In this document: piece after piece, positions 26,310 through 35,559 of the stretch
Numbering within the stretch: position 1 is the first letter of the stretch
Layout: each line of letters opens with the position of its first letter
Assembly (NCBI RefSeq): GCF_004011175.1
Contig: NZ_RQXX01000006.1
Location: forward strand, 112,673 to 176,672
Length of the DNA: 64,000 bases
Source: Mesobaculum littorinae
GTDB taxonomy: Bacteria > Pseudomonadota > Alphaproteobacteria > Rhodobacterales > Rhodobacteraceae
Reading direction: 5' to 3'
The notes under the pieces: model-generated
The model's database searches: none
What the model was told of the DNA's origin: nothing
Seen by the model: only the letters and a program-made list of their open reading frames with translations
Made by a program: the position numbers and the translations under genes

Positions 26310-27713
26310 TCATTCCGCGGCGGCATCCACGCTCAGCACCGTCTTGGGCAGGACGACGCGGAACACCGTGCCCTCGGGGCCTGTCCGCTCAAGGTCCAGC
26401 CTTCCACCGTGTCCGCGCACCAGTTCCGCCGCGATCGTCAGGCCCAGGCCCGCCCCGCCCTTGGTCGCTCCGCCCTGGAACGGAGTGAATAGATGTTCAC
26501 GGGCGCGTGGCGGCAGGCCCGGTCCGGTGTCCGAAACGGTGACGCACCACGCGTTTTCGTCCTCTTCGCCGTGGATCGAGATCTCGCCCGGCTCGCCCGT
26601 CGCCATGATCGCCTGCCGCGCGTTGCGTACGAGGTTCGACAGGACGCGGTAGAGCTGCTCGCCATCGGCGCGCACCACCAGCCCCGCGGGGACATCCTCG
26701 GAGAAGCTGAGGTCGTGCTCGCCCGCGGCCAGCCGCTCTCCGTCGACCACGTCGCCTACCACGCGCGACAGCGCCACGCGGTCCAGCGCCGGGGGCGGCT
26801 CTTCCGCGCGGCCGAAGGCCAGCGTGGTTTCGCACAGGTTCACCGCCCGGCTGATCGAGGCAATGAGCTTGGGCGCCATCCGCGCCACCGAGGGGTCGGC
26901 CGAGCTTTCCAGCCTGTCGGCGAATAGCTGGGCCGAGGTCAGGATGTTGCGCAGGTCGTGGCTGACCTTGGCGACCGCGCCGCCCAGCTGGGCCAGCCGC
27001 TCTTTCTGGCGCAGGGCGCCGGTCAGCTGGGTCTGCAGCGATTGCAGCGCCGTCTCGGCCTCGTTCAGTTCGAGCACCTTGGCCGAGGGCTGGATGATCC
27101 GCCGCGCATCCTCGGGCGCGGCGGCATAGCTGGTCATCGCCTCGACCACGCCGCGAATCGGCCGCAGCATGAAGTGTCGCACTGCCAGGAAGAGCAGGAT
27201 CGCGGTCAGGATAGACACCACGGCCGACAGCACCAGGATGCGCAGGCCGTAGTCCAGCATCGCGGTCTTGAGCGGCCCGGTATCCATCGTGACCTCGATC
27301 AGAAGCCCCGCCTCGCGCACGGGGTCACCGATCACCCGGATCACGCCGTCCCCCGGCGTGACCAGATCGACGATCGCGTCACGCATCAGCTGCACCGGCC
27401 CGATCGACCGCAGGTCGTAGGTCGCCTCGATCGGCGTGGGGATGGGCGAGGACAGCACCAGCTGGCGCACCTGATCGCGCAGCAGCACGACGTTAAAAAC
27501 CTCGGCATTGCGCAGCAGCTCGGCCTCGAGCGTCTCGTCGATCATGTCGTTGGCCAACAGCGAAAGCGACGCGATCTGCGCCCGCTCCAACCGGGATTCG
27601 AGGTAATCGACCCGGAACCGCGCCAGCGACGGCACGAGAACCAGAACCTCGGCCAGAAGCACGAAGGCCGTGGTCAGAAGCAGGAAACGCCCGGAGAGGG
27701 ACCTGAAATACAT
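26310..27713 (-). CDS. membrane sensor histidine kinase
   Basis: 467 residues. Two membrane segments (LLLTTAFVLLAEVLVLVPSL near 12-31 and LVLSAVVSILTAILLFLAV near 140-160) flank a periplasmic sensor loop; a HAMP-like linker follows. The H-box is KVSHDLRNILTSA, and the ATPase core shows NLVRNARQA, DTGPGLPP and GGAGLGLTIA. No response regulator gene is adjacent. It starts 27 bases past the stop of the disulfide-reductase gene, so it may be co-transcribed. ATG 27713 gives the normal N-terminus. Confidence 0.9.
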   Translation of the reverse strand: MYFRSLSGRFLLLTTAFVLLAEVLVLVPSLARFRVDYLESRLERAQIASLSLLANDMIDETLEAELLRNAEVFNVVLLRDQVRQLVLSSPIPTPIEATYDLRSIGPVQLMRDAIVDLVTPGDGVIRVIGDPVREAGLLIEVTMDTGPLKTAMLDYGLRILVLSAVVSILTAILLFLAVRHFMLRPIRGVVEAMTSYAAAPEDARRIIQPSAKVLELNEAETALQSLQTQLTGALRQKERLAQLGGAVAKVSHDLRNILTSAQLFADRLESSADPSVARMAPKLIASISRAVNLCETTLAFGRAEEPPPALDRVALSRVVGDVVDGERLAAGEHDLSFSEDVPAGLVVRADGEQLYRVLSNLVRNARQAIMATGEPGEISIHGEEDENAWCVTVSDTGPGLPPRAREHLFTPFQGGATKGGAGLGLTIAAELVRGHGGRLDLERTGPEGTVFRVVLPKTVLSVDAAAE

Positions 27714-27739
27714 ATGCCGACCATGTCGGGCGCTGCTGG

Positions 27740-29155
27740 TCAGGGCAGCACCCTCTGCACCAGACCGCCGGCCCGCTTCACCCAAGGGTTATCGAAGAGG
27801 CGCTTGGAGAAATACGCCCCCGCGGCCTTTTTAGATACCTCGTTCAGCGTCGGATAGGGGAGAACGGTTCCGGAAATCGCCTGAAGCTTCAGCTTTTGGG
27901 AAATCGCCAGAGACCAGAGCCCGATCAGCTCACCGGCCTGCGCGCCCACCATCGTCACGCCGATGGGATAGCCGTCCACGACCATCACCTTCACGAAGCC
28001 TTCGGTCTCTCCGGCGGCGATGGCGCGGTCGTTCTCGTCGAAGGCCGCGCGGACGACCTCCAGCTTATCGCCGTGGACCTGGCGCGCCTCGGCCTCGGTC
28101 GGGCCGATCTGGGCAAGCTCGGGCGCTGTGTAGGTCACCCGGGGGATATGCCGCGTCTCGGCGGTGGCGCGGAGGCCGAACATGATCGACCGCACAACCT
28201 GGCCCCCGTGATACCCTGCGAGGTGGGTGAACTGCATGCCGCCGGCCGCGTCACCCACCGCGTAGACCCGGCTGTTGGTCGTGGACCGCAAGCGGTCGTC
28301 GACGGTGATACCCCTGTCATGCGCCACGTTCGCGGCATCGAGGTTCAGCCGGTCCAGATTGATGCGCCGCCCCACCGCCACCAGCAGGTGGCTGCCTTGA
28401 TGTGTCTGGCCGCCGGCGGTGACGGCGATGTCTCCCGCCCGCCCCTCTACCTTCTCGGCCTGCGCGTCCGAAAACACCTTGACCCCTTCTGCCCGCATCC
28501 GGGCCAGCACGACCTGCGCGGCCTCGGCATCCTCCTTGCCCAGGGCCGCGCCGCCCTCGATCACCGTAACCTCGCACCCGAGGCGCCGGTGCGCCTGCGC
28601 CATCTCGCAGCCAATCGGGCCGCCGCCGATGACGATCAGGTGCCGCGGCCTTTCGCGGTTCTCAAAGAGCGTCTCGTTCGTCAGGTATGGCACGTCGCCC
28701 AACCCGTCGATCGGCGGCACCATCGGGGATGACCCGGTGGCGATCACGAAGCGGCGGGCGCGGATGCGGGCGCCCCCGGCCTCGACCTCTTCGGGCGAGG
28801 TAAAGCGCGCCCAGTCGCGGATCACGCGGACGCCCAGCCCTTCGAACCTTTCCTGGCTGTCGACGGGGGCAATGGTGCGGATCGCAGCCTGCACGTGATC
28901 CATCGCCGCGGCGTAGTCGATCTGCGGCTCGACCGGGGCCACGCCATAGGGCCCGCCGCTGCGCAGGGCATGGGCGTGCTCGGCCGCGGCGATCAGCGCC
29001 TTCGAGGGCACGCAGCCGTAGTTGAGGCAATCGCCCCCCATCTCGCCGCCCTCGATCAGCACGGTCTTTGCGCCCATCTGCGCGGTGCCCGCGGCCACCG
29101 ACAATCCGCCGGATCCGGCCCCGATCACGCAGACATCCGTTTCGATCAGATCCAT
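27740..29155 (-). CDS. FAD-dependent pyridine nucleotide-disulfide oxidoreductase (MerA/Lpd-like)
   Basis: 471 residues. FAD site GAGSGG at 12-17, redox-active disulfide GGDCLNYGCVPSK near 40-52, NAD(P) site GGGPIGCEMAQ near 175 and second FAD motif VYAVGDAAGG near 300. A C-terminal dimerisation domain is present, but no N-terminal metal-binding domain and no vicinal C-terminal Cys pair as in true mercuric reductase, so it is probably a dihydrolipoamide-dehydrogenase-like quinone or thiol reductase. ATG overlaps the TVP38 stop (TGATG). Confidence 0.88.
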   Translation of the reverse strand: MDLIETDVCVIGAGSGGLSVAAGTAQMGAKTVLIEGGEMGGDCLNYGCVPSKALIAAAEHAHALRSGGPYGVAPVEPQIDYAAAMDHVQAAIRTIAPVDSQERFEGLGVRVIRDWARFTSPEEVEAGGARIRARRFVIATGSSPMVPPIDGLGDVPYLTNETLFENRERPRHLIVIGGGPIGCEMAQAHRRLGCEVTVIEGGAALGKEDAEAAQVVLARMRAEGVKVFSDAQAEKVEGRAGDIAVTAGGQTHQGSHLLVAVGRRINLDRLNLDAANVAHDRGITVDDRLRSTTNSRVYAVGDAAGGMQFTHLAGYHGGQVVRSIMFGLRATAETRHIPRVTYTAPELAQIGPTEAEARQVHGDKLEVVRAAFDENDRAIAAGETEGFVKVMVVDGYPIGVTMVGAQAGELIGLWSLAISQKLKLQAISGTVLPYPTLNEVSKKAAGAYFSKRLFDNPWVKRAGGLVQRVLP

Positions 29156-29946
29156 CAGAGTCCTTTCCGCCCGCGCAGGGCCTTGAGCAGGATCGGCAGG
29201 GCCGCCAGCACACAGAGCCCCAGAATTGGAAGCAACACGCGCGGCTCGAAAATGATCCCCAGGTCGGGACGCCCGCCGCTGGCAAAGACGGCGCCCAGCC
29301 CTGCCCCGACCGAGGTGAAGACCAGCGTGCCAGGGATGATGCCCAAGAAGGTGGTCACCACGAAACGCCACAGCGGAACGGCCACGAAAGCCGGCACGAG
29401 GTTGGCGACGAAGAAGGGGACGGCCGGCACCAGACGGATCAGGAACAGCATCTCCCACTGCGATTCGTCGATGCCCGCCTTGATCCGCCGGATCAGCCCG
29501 TCGCCGGCCTCCATCCGCCGCGCAAGCCTGTCGCCCAGGCCCCAGCGCGCCGCCAGAAAGATCGCCGTGGCGCCGATGGTCGCGGCGGTGACGTTGAAGA
29601 CAACTCCGGGAAAGGTCGAGAACAGGAAGCCGCCGGTCAGCGTGGCGATGGTGCCCCCGGGCAGAGAAAACGCCACCACCGCGATGTAGGCGGCCATGAA
29701 GACCAGCACGCAGGCAAGGTAGTTCGCGTCGCGAAACTCCAGAAGCCGCGTGCGGTTCTGCGCCAGTGTCTCAAAGCTCAGCCAGTCGCGCAGAAGCACG
29801 GCGCCCAGCACCGCGACGACGGCGATCACGAGGATCGGCAGCCTGCGAAGCCATCCGCGCCCCGGACCTGCGGTCCCCGCGTCCGGCCGCGTGTCCGGCT
29901 CCCTGCCGGGTGTCGTGCCGGGGCCGGTCCTCGGGCCGTCTTGCAT
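29155..29946 (-). CDS. TVP38/TMEM64 family membrane protein
   Basis: 263 residues with about six membrane segments. The SNARE-associated/VTT domain lies at about 80-210 with FSLPGGTIATLTGGFLFSTFPG, FLIRLVPAVPFFVANLVPA and GIIPGTLVFTSVGAGLG. VTT proteins (DedA superfamily) are thought to act in lipid or small-solute movement across the inner membrane. A TVP38 gene directly before a MerA/Lpd-like reductase gene is a recurrent pair, here joined by a 1-nt overlap. Confidence 0.88.
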   Translation of the reverse strand: MQDGPRTGPGTTPGREPDTRPDAGTAGPGRGWLRRLPILVIAVVAVLGAVLLRDWLSFETLAQNRTRLLEFRDANYLACVLVFMAAYIAVVAFSLPGGTIATLTGGFLFSTFPGVVFNVTAATIGATAIFLAARWGLGDRLARRMEAGDGLIRRIKAGIDESQWEMLFLIRLVPAVPFFVANLVPAFVAVPLWRFVVTTFLGIIPGTLVFTSVGAGLGAVFASGGRPDLGIIFEPRVLLPILGLCVLAALPILLKALRGRKGL

Positions 29947-30070
29947 CCGGTTGCCTCTCCTGCTTCCCCTGCGCGGGGGTCGGGGGCGCCGCGATGCGCG
30001 CCCTGCCCTGCATCTATGCGCCGGACCGCGAATGTCGAACCTTTGCTTGGCCGTTAAGGCCCGGGGACGG

Positions 30071-30099
30071 TTGACAGCGCGCCATCGCCCCCCTAGAGA
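30071..30099 (+). promoter_or_regulatory. strong sigma70-type promoter for rpmH
   Basis: TTGACA at 30071-30076, a 17-nt spacer and TAGAGA at 30094-30099, about 70 bases before the rpmH start codon. The -35 is a perfect consensus. Confidence 0.7.
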
Positions 30100-30167
30100 G
30101 CGGGCTTCGAACGTGACGGGCCCTTGAACCGCGTCCTGCGGGTCGGGCTGCTGACGGAGACAAGAGA

Positions 30168-30302
30168 ATGAAACGTACTTTCCAGCCTTCGAACCTCGTC
30201 CGCAAGCGGCGGCACGGGTTTCGCGCGCGCATGGCCACCAAGGCCGGCCGCAAGATCCTGAACGCGCGCCGCGCCCGCGGCCGGAAGTCGCTCAGCGCCT
30301 GA
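30168..30302 (+). CDS. rpmH: 50S ribosomal protein L34
   Basis: 44 residues, [20 protein letters not shown]... the universal bL34 sequence, ending GRKSLSA. Too short for ORF-length cut-offs but unmistakable. First gene of the rpmH-rnpA-yidD-yidC cluster, behind a consensus promoter. Confidence 0.98.
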
Positions 30303-30325
30303 TCCCCGTTACAGGGAGGCATGCG

Positions 30326-30763
30326 ATGACGCCGCCCCTCGCCCCCGCATCCCCGACACGCTCCGGGGCCGCGGAGCCGGTCGGGGCGGTTTCGTCATGC
30401 GCGCCTGATGGAACGGCCACCGCGACAGTGGAAACGCTGCGAAAACGGGCCGATTTCCTCAAGGCCTCGCGGGCGCGTCGACAGGCGACGCCGGGTTTCG
30501 TCCTGCAGGCCCGTCGCCGCGGCGACGCCGAGCCCGCTGCCGGGTTACGCGTCGGTTACACCTGCTCGAAAAAGGTCGGCAACGCCGTCGCCCGCAACCG
30601 TGCCAAGCGCCGGCTGCGCGAAATCGCCCGCGCCCTGCTGCCGTGTCACGGCCACCCGGGGTGGGACTACGTGCTGATCGGGCGGCGCGACACGACGGCC
30701 ACCCGCCCCTTTCCCCAGCTTCTCGCCGATCTCGAAACCGCGCTGGACCGGGTGCACAAGTGA
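30326..30763 (+). CDS. rnpA: ribonuclease P protein component
   Basis: 145 residues, binds the RNase P RNA for 5' maturation of tRNAs. The family signature [13 protein letters not shown] is at about 91-103 and the domain starts at [11 protein letters not shown] (residue 36). The first 35 residues are a low-complexity Pro/Ala/Ser extension; ATG 30326 has a good GGGAGG ribosome site, but GTG 30428 would give a standard-length protein. 3' end overlaps the yidD GTG. Confidence 0.95.
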   Translation: MTPPLAPASPTRSGAAEPVGAVSSCAPDGTATATVETLRKRADFLKASRARRQATPGFVLQARRRGDAEPAAGLRVGYTCSKKVGNAVARNRAKRRLREIARALLPCHGHPGWDYVLIGRRDTTATRPFPQLLADLETALDRVHK

Positions 30764-30990
30764 CCTTCGCGGCCCGGATCGCGGCCCTTCCGGTCCGCGC
30801 CTACCGCATCGTGTTCAGCCCGTGGGTCGGCTACAACTGCCGGTATCACCCGACATGTTCGGCCTATGCGCTGGAGGCGCTGGAGCGTCACGGCGCGCTG
30901 CGTGGCAGCTGGCTGGCCCTGCGGCGAATCCTCCGCTGCCACCCCCTGGGCGGGTCGGGCGTCGACCCGGTGCCCGAACGGCGCCGTTGA
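30760..30990 (+). CDS. yidD: membrane protein insertion efficiency factor YidD
   Basis: 76 residues from GTG 30760, which overlaps the rnpA stop by 4 nt. Contains the family core [17 protein letters not shown] and [13 protein letters not shown] with the conserved Cys residues. A small amphipathic membrane-associated protein that assists YidC-mediated insertion; yidC lies further down the same cluster. Confidence 0.93.
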   Translation: MTFAARIAALPVRAYRIVFSPWVGYNCRYHPTCSAYALEALERHGALRGSWLALRRILRCHPLGGSGVDPVPERRR

Positions 30991-31045
30991 CGCTGCGCCG
31001 CGCCCGCGCGTAAGCCGAACCTATAGTTTCAGGAGACCCGCGCCC

Positions 31046-31918
31046 GTGCTCGACGACGCCGACGATATCCATCCGCTTTTCGCTGGCGCGCCCCGCACCA
31101 CCGAATTTCGCAAGCTGCGCAAGCGGATCATCCGCGAAACCCGCGAGGCGATCGACCGCTACGGCATGATCGAACGCGGCGCCCGGTGGCTCGTGTGCCT
31201 GTCGGGCGGCAAGGACAGCTATACCCTGCTCGCCGCGCTGACCGAGCTGCAGTGGCGTGGCGTGCTGCCGGTCGACATCCTGGCCTGCAACCTCGATCAG
31301 GGACAGCCGGGATTTCCCGCGACCGTCCTGCCCGAGTTCCTGCAGAAGATGGGCGTGCCGCACAGGATCGAGTACCAGGACACCTATTCCATCGTGATGG
31401 ACAAGGTGCCGCAGGGCCGGACCTATTGCGCGCTCTGCTCGCGGCTGCGGCGCGGCAACCTCTATCGCATCGCGCGCGAGGAAGGGTGTTCTGCCGTCGT
31501 GCTGGGCCATCACCGCGACGATATCCTGGAAACCTTCTTCCTGAACCTCTTTCACGGTGGCAAGCTCGCGACGATGCCACCGAAACTGGTAAATGACGAA
31601 GGCGACCTGTTCGTCTATCGCCCTCTCGCCCACGTGGCCGAGGCCGACTGCGACCGGTTCGTCCGCGCGCTCGACTATCCGATCATCCCCTGCGATCTCT
31701 GCGGCAGCCAGGACGGCCTGCAACGCCAGCAGATCAAGGGCCTTCTGGACCAGTGGGAGACGAATGCGCCGGGGCGACGGCAAAAGATCTTCTCGGCACT
31801 GATGAACGCCCGCCCGTCGCACCTGCTCGACCCGGGCCTGTTCGATTTTACCGGGCTCAGCCGCGGCAACCTATCCGAATTTGCCGCGAACTATACGGGA
31901 AAACACGAGCCTGATTAA
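31046..31918 (+). CDS. ttcA: tRNA 2-thiocytidine(32) synthetase TtcA
   Basis: 290 residues. The PP-loop [10 protein letters not shown] is near residue 53, the Cys pair [11 protein letters not shown] near 132 and the second CDLCGSQ near 216; these bind the Fe-S cluster used to thiolate C32 in some tRNAs. GTG 31046 is chosen because an AGGAG site lies 10 bases upstream and the protein then has normal length. Confidence 0.94.
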   Translation: MLDDADDIHPLFAGAPRTTEFRKLRKRIIRETREAIDRYGMIERGARWLVCLSGGKDSYTLLAALTELQWRGVLPVDILACNLDQGQPGFPATVLPEFLQKMGVPHRIEYQDTYSIVMDKVPQGRTYCALCSRLRRGNLYRIAREEGCSAVVLGHHRDDILETFFLNLFHGGKLATMPPKLVNDEGDLFVYRPLAHVAEADCDRFVRALDYPIIPCDLCGSQDGLQRQQIKGLLDQWETNAPGRRQKIFSALMNARPSHLLDPGLFDFTGLSRGNLSEFAANYTGKHEPD

Positions 31919-31986
31919 CACTTCCCGCGCTATGTCCGCCTAGACTGCTTTCCATGCGGGAAGGTCCAGGATGGAGAAGACTGCAC

Positions 31987-33567
31987 ATGCAGAGGCCGAC
32001 TGGCAAAGACCGACGCGGGACACGTACCTGGTCCCGTGCCATGCCGATCATGTTTGCCCTGATGCCGGCCCTGCTGCTGACCGCCTTCCATACGGGCGGC
32101 GAAACGGCGCTTGGGCTGACGGCCGGGCTTTGCTGCCTGATCTCCATCGCGGCCCTGCGGCTGGGCCTGCCCGCGGAACGGGGCGCCAATGCGGACAGGG
32201 ACGAACGCACCCAGTTCGAAGCCGCGCTGGCCCGCCGCCTGTCTGATCCCGCCTCCGCGTCCGGGCTGACTGTGTTCGTCTGCGGCATCGACGATTACGC
32301 CACCTTGACGAAGCGGCTGGGGGAAGAGCGTGCCGGGCGGCTGGTGCAGGACATCCTGCAAAGGCTCAGGGGCACCTTCCTCTCCTCCGAGGAAGTCGTC
32401 TGCATGCGCCCGCCCCGGATCGTGGTCGCCCCCGCGCAGATGCTGGACCTAGAAACCAGCGTCCAGTTCGCGCTGGACCTGCAGCGCATCTGCGCCCGCC
32501 CCTTCCGCGAGGCGGACGAGACGCTGACCCTGACCGTCTCGGTAGGCTTTGCCCCTGCGGGTCGACTGTCCAGGCCAGCGCCCGAATCGCTGATCGGGGC
32601 CGCCACGCACGCGCTGGACATCGCGTCGCGACAGGGCCCGGGGCGACTGCGCGCCTTCGACCTTCCGGCCGACGGACGCCGGATCGAGCCGCGGTTCGAC
32701 ACGGCATCGGTTCTGCGCGCGCTGGAGAACGGCGAAATCCGCCCCTTCTTCCAGCCGCAGATCTCGACCGACACCGGCGACCTGACGGGGGCAGAGGCCC
32801 TGGGGCGCTGGGTCCATCCCCGTCTTGGCGTGCTGCCGCCGGGCGAGTTCCTTCCCGTCATCGAGGCGCAGGGCCTGTCGCGGCGGCTGTCCGAAACCAT
32901 GCTGGTGCAGTCGCTTGGCTGCCTGCTGGACTGGGATCAGGCGGGTCTGAACGTGCCGCGCATCTCGGTCAATTTCGGCGAACGCGAACTGGCCGATCCG
33001 CATCTGGCCGACCGCGTCCAGATCGAGCTGGAGCGGCATGGCCTGTCGCCCGATCGCCTGTCGATCGAGATCCTCGAAACCGTGCTCGCCGCGGGGCCCG
33101 AGGATACGGTGACGCGCAACCTGCAATCGCTGAACGCGCTCGGCTGCCATATCGAGCTTGACGATTTCGGCACCGGTCATGCCGCCATCACCACGATCCG
33201 GCGCTTTCCCATCTCCGGGATCAAGATCGACCGCAGCTTCGTCAAATCGATGGATACCGCCCGCGACCAGCAGAACATGGTCGCCGCGATCCTGACCATG
33301 GCGGAACAGCTGTCGCTCGAAACCATTGCCGAGGGGGTGGAGACTGCCGGAGAACACGCCATGCTGTCGCAGCTGGGCTGCGCCCACGTGCAGGGCTTCG
33401 CCATCGCCCGGCCGATGCCGGCCGAGGCCCTGCCCGAATGGATAGCCCGCCACCGGGCAGCCCTGCCCCGCCCCGGCGGCATGGCCCCCGTCCTGTTTCC
33501 CCAACGAGAGTCGCCTCCACCGCTGCGCAGCCGGCGGGACGGCACCGGCGGAGGCAAGCCTGCCTAG
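31987..33567 (+). CDS. EAL-domain cyclic-di-GMP phosphodiesterase with degenerate GGDEF
   Basis: 526 residues. Two hydrophobic N-terminal segments (MFALMPALLLTAF and ALGLTAGLCCLISIAAL) anchor it in the membrane. Next comes a GGDEF-like domain at about 75-235 whose active site has decayed (PPRIVV region instead of GGDEF). The EAL domain (about 240-500) has AEALGRW, the Glu of EILET, DDFGTGHA, KIDRSFV and ETIAEGVET, so it should hydrolyse c-di-GMP. ATG 31987 follows GGAGAAG; ATG 31954 is an alternative. Its place between ttcA and yidC is probably historical. Confidence 0.9.
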   Translation: MQRPTGKDRRGTRTWSRAMPIMFALMPALLLTAFHTGGETALGLTAGLCCLISIAALRLGLPAERGANADRDERTQFEAALARRLSDPASASGLTVFVCGIDDYATLTKRLGEERAGRLVQDILQRLRGTFLSSEEVVCMRPPRIVVAPAQMLDLETSVQFALDLQRICARPFREADETLTLTVSVGFAPAGRLSRPAPESLIGAATHALDIASRQGPGRLRAFDLPADGRRIEPRFDTASVLRALENGEIRPFFQPQISTDTGDLTGAEALGRWVHPRLGVLPPGEFLPVIEAQGLSRRLSETMLVQSLGCLLDWDQAGLNVPRISVNFGERELADPHLADRVQIELERHGLSPDRLSIEILETVLAAGPEDTVTRNLQSLNALGCHIELDDFGTGHAAITTIRRFPISGIKIDRSFVKSMDTARDQQNMVAAILTMAEQLSLETIAEGVETAGEHAMLSQLGCAHVQGFAIARPMPAEALPEWIARHRAALPRPGGMAPVLFPQRESPPPLRSRRDGTGGGKPA

Positions 33568-33644
33568 GCGTTTCCTGCTTGACCTTTCCCAATCCGACCT
33601 ATTGAACCGGGCTGACCCGAAAAAGTCATCAGGCCCTCCCCCAC

Positions 33645-35465
33645 ATGGACGATCAGAACAAGAATCTCATTCTTGCGACGGCACTGAGCTTCCTCGTCAT
33701 TCTTGGCTGGTTCTTGCTCTTTCCGCCCGAACAGCAGGCGCAGGACCCCTCGGAGCCCGAGATCCAGTCGGCCGAAACGTCCGAGGCGGTCCGTGCGCCA
33801 GATGGCAGCGCGGCGGAAACCTCGGGCACGGCGGGCGGCGCGACGCCCGTGGCGGATGCCCCCCGCATCGCCATCGATACGCCCAGCCTCGAAGGCTCTA
33901 TCTCGCTCGTGGGCGGCCGTATCGACACGCTCGAACTCAAGACCTACCGCGAGACGCTGGACCCGGATTCGCCCCCGGTGCGCCTGCTGTCCCCGGCCGG
34001 CGGGGACGATCCCTATTACGCGATGTTCGGCTGGGCGCCCGGTGGCTCTCTCGACTTCGCCGACGTGCCGGGTGCGGATACCGAATGGCAGGTCGTGCAG
34101 GAGAATGCCGACAGCGACCCGGTCCTGACGCCCGCGAGCCCCGTCACCCTGACCTGGGAGAATGCCGACGGCCTGGTCTTCCGCCGCCAGATCTCGATCG
34201 ACGAAGACTACATGTTCCGCGTCACCCAAGAGGTCGACAACACCTCGGGTGAGACGATCCGGCTGGCCCCCTACGGCGTCGTCGTGCGCGAGGGCGAGCC
34301 GCAGACCACCGGGTTCTTCATCCTGCACGAAGGCGTCGTGCGGATGTCCGACGGCGAACTGCAGGAAGTCGATTACGACGACATGCCCGAGCTGGAGGCC
34401 GACGACCGCTGGGGTCCCAGCGCCGACGTGACCTCGGTCGCTGAAAACGGCTGGGTTGGCTTTACCGACAAGTACTGGATGACCACGCTGATCCCTGAAC
34501 CGGGCCAGTCCTTCACCTCGGTCGTGCAATACGTGGCGGCGCGCGACGTCTACCAGACCGAAGCCCGGTTGCCGACGATGGACGTGGCCGCGGGCGAAAC
34601 CGCCGCGACGACGACGCTGATGTTCGCAGGCGCCAAGGAATGGGAGACCATTCGCCACTACCAGAACGACACCGGCATCGCGGGCTTCGTGGACTCGATC
34701 GACTGGGGCATGTTCTTCTTCCTCACCAAGCCGATCTTCGCGATCCTGCACTGGCTGAACGGTTTCCTGGGCAACATGGGCTGGTCGATCATCACGCTCA
34801 CGCTGATGATCAAGGCGATCCTCTTCCCGCTCGCCTACAAGTCCTACGTCTCGATGGCGAAGATGAAAGAACTTCAGCCCGAGATGGAGAAGATCAAGGA
34901 GCGCTCCGGCGACGACCGGATGAAGCTCCAGCAGGAAATGATGGCGCTCTACAAGAAGGAAAAGGTGAACCCCGCCTCGGGCTGCCTACCCCTTCTGCTG
35001 CAGATCCCGATCTTCTTCTCGCTCTACAAGGTGATCTTTGTCACGATCGAACTGCGGCACGCGCCGTGGATCGGCTGGATCCGCGACCTTTCTGCGCCCG
35101 ACCCGACCTCGGTTCTGAACCTCTTCGGTCTTCTGCCCTACGCCGCCCCCAGCCCGGAATCATTCCTGGCCATCCTGTCGCTGGGCGTGCTGCCTATTCT
35201 CCTGGGCGTGTCGATGTGGCTGCAGCAAAAGCTGAACCCCGCCCCGCAGGACCCGACGCAGGCGATGGTCTTCGCGTGGATGCCGTGGGTGTTCATGTTC
35301 ATGCTGGGCCGGTTTGCCAGCGGGCTGGTGCTGTACTGGATCGCGAACAACACGATCACCTTCTCGCAGCAGTACCTGATCATGCGCAGCCAGGGCTACA
35401 AACCCGACGTCTTCGGCAACATCCGGCGCAGCTTCAGCCGCAAGAAGAAGGCCGAAAAGGAATGA
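33645..35465 (+). CDS. yidC: membrane protein insertase YidC
   Basis: 606 residues, Gram-negative YidC. N-terminal anchor (LILATALSFLVILGWFLLF), a large periplasmic beta-domain to about residue 355, then the conserved insertase core with five helices (WSIITLTLMIKAILFPL, MKELQPEM, NPASGCLPLLLQIPIFFSLYK). It inserts proteins into the inner membrane alone or with SecYEG. Ends with a Lys-rich tail (SRKKKAEKE). Confidence 0.97.
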   Translation: MDDQNKNLILATALSFLVILGWFLLFPPEQQAQDPSEPEIQSAETSEAVRAPDGSAAETSGTAGGATPVADAPRIAIDTPSLEGSISLVGGRIDTLELKTYRETLDPDSPPVRLLSPAGGDDPYYAMFGWAPGGSLDFADVPGADTEWQVVQENADSDPVLTPASPVTLTWENADGLVFRRQISIDEDYMFRVTQEVDNTSGETIRLAPYGVVVREGEPQTTGFFILHEGVVRMSDGELQEVDYDDMPELEADDRWGPSADVTSVAENGWVGFTDKYWMTTLIPEPGQSFTSVVQYVAARDVYQTEARLPTMDVAAGETAATTTLMFAGAKEWETIRHYQNDTGIAGFVDSIDWGMFFFLTKPIFAILHWLNGFLGNMGWSIITLTLMIKAILFPLAYKSYVSMAKMKELQPEMEKIKERSGDDRMKLQQEMMALYKKEKVNPASGCLPLLLQIPIFFSLYKVIFVTIELRHAPWIGWIRDLSAPDPTSVLNLFGLLPYAAPSPESFLAILSLGVLPILLGVSMWLQQKLNPAPQDPTQAMVFAWMPWVFMFMLGRFASGLVLYWIANNTITFSQQYLIMRSQGYKPDVFGNIRRSFSRKKKAEKE

Positions 35466-35499
35466 TCGCGCGGCGCGCCCGCTTCGGCGCCGCGGCGGC

Positions 35500-35529
35500 G
35501 GGGCGCAGGCCGACAGTGGCCTGCGCCCC
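35500..35529. terminator. perfect 12-bp hairpin between yidC and engB
   Basis: GGGGCGCAGGCC / GGCCTGCGCCCC with a 6-nt loop, in the 94-base gap after yidC. No T-run follows, so it is a processing or attenuation stem rather than a classical terminator. Confidence 0.55.
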
Positions 35530-35559
35530 GGTTCCTCGTGTGACGCGGACCGCGCACCA

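Noticed and set aside
27740..29155. mercuric reductase
   Set aside because: No HMA domain and no C-terminal vicinal cysteines; no other mer genes nearby.
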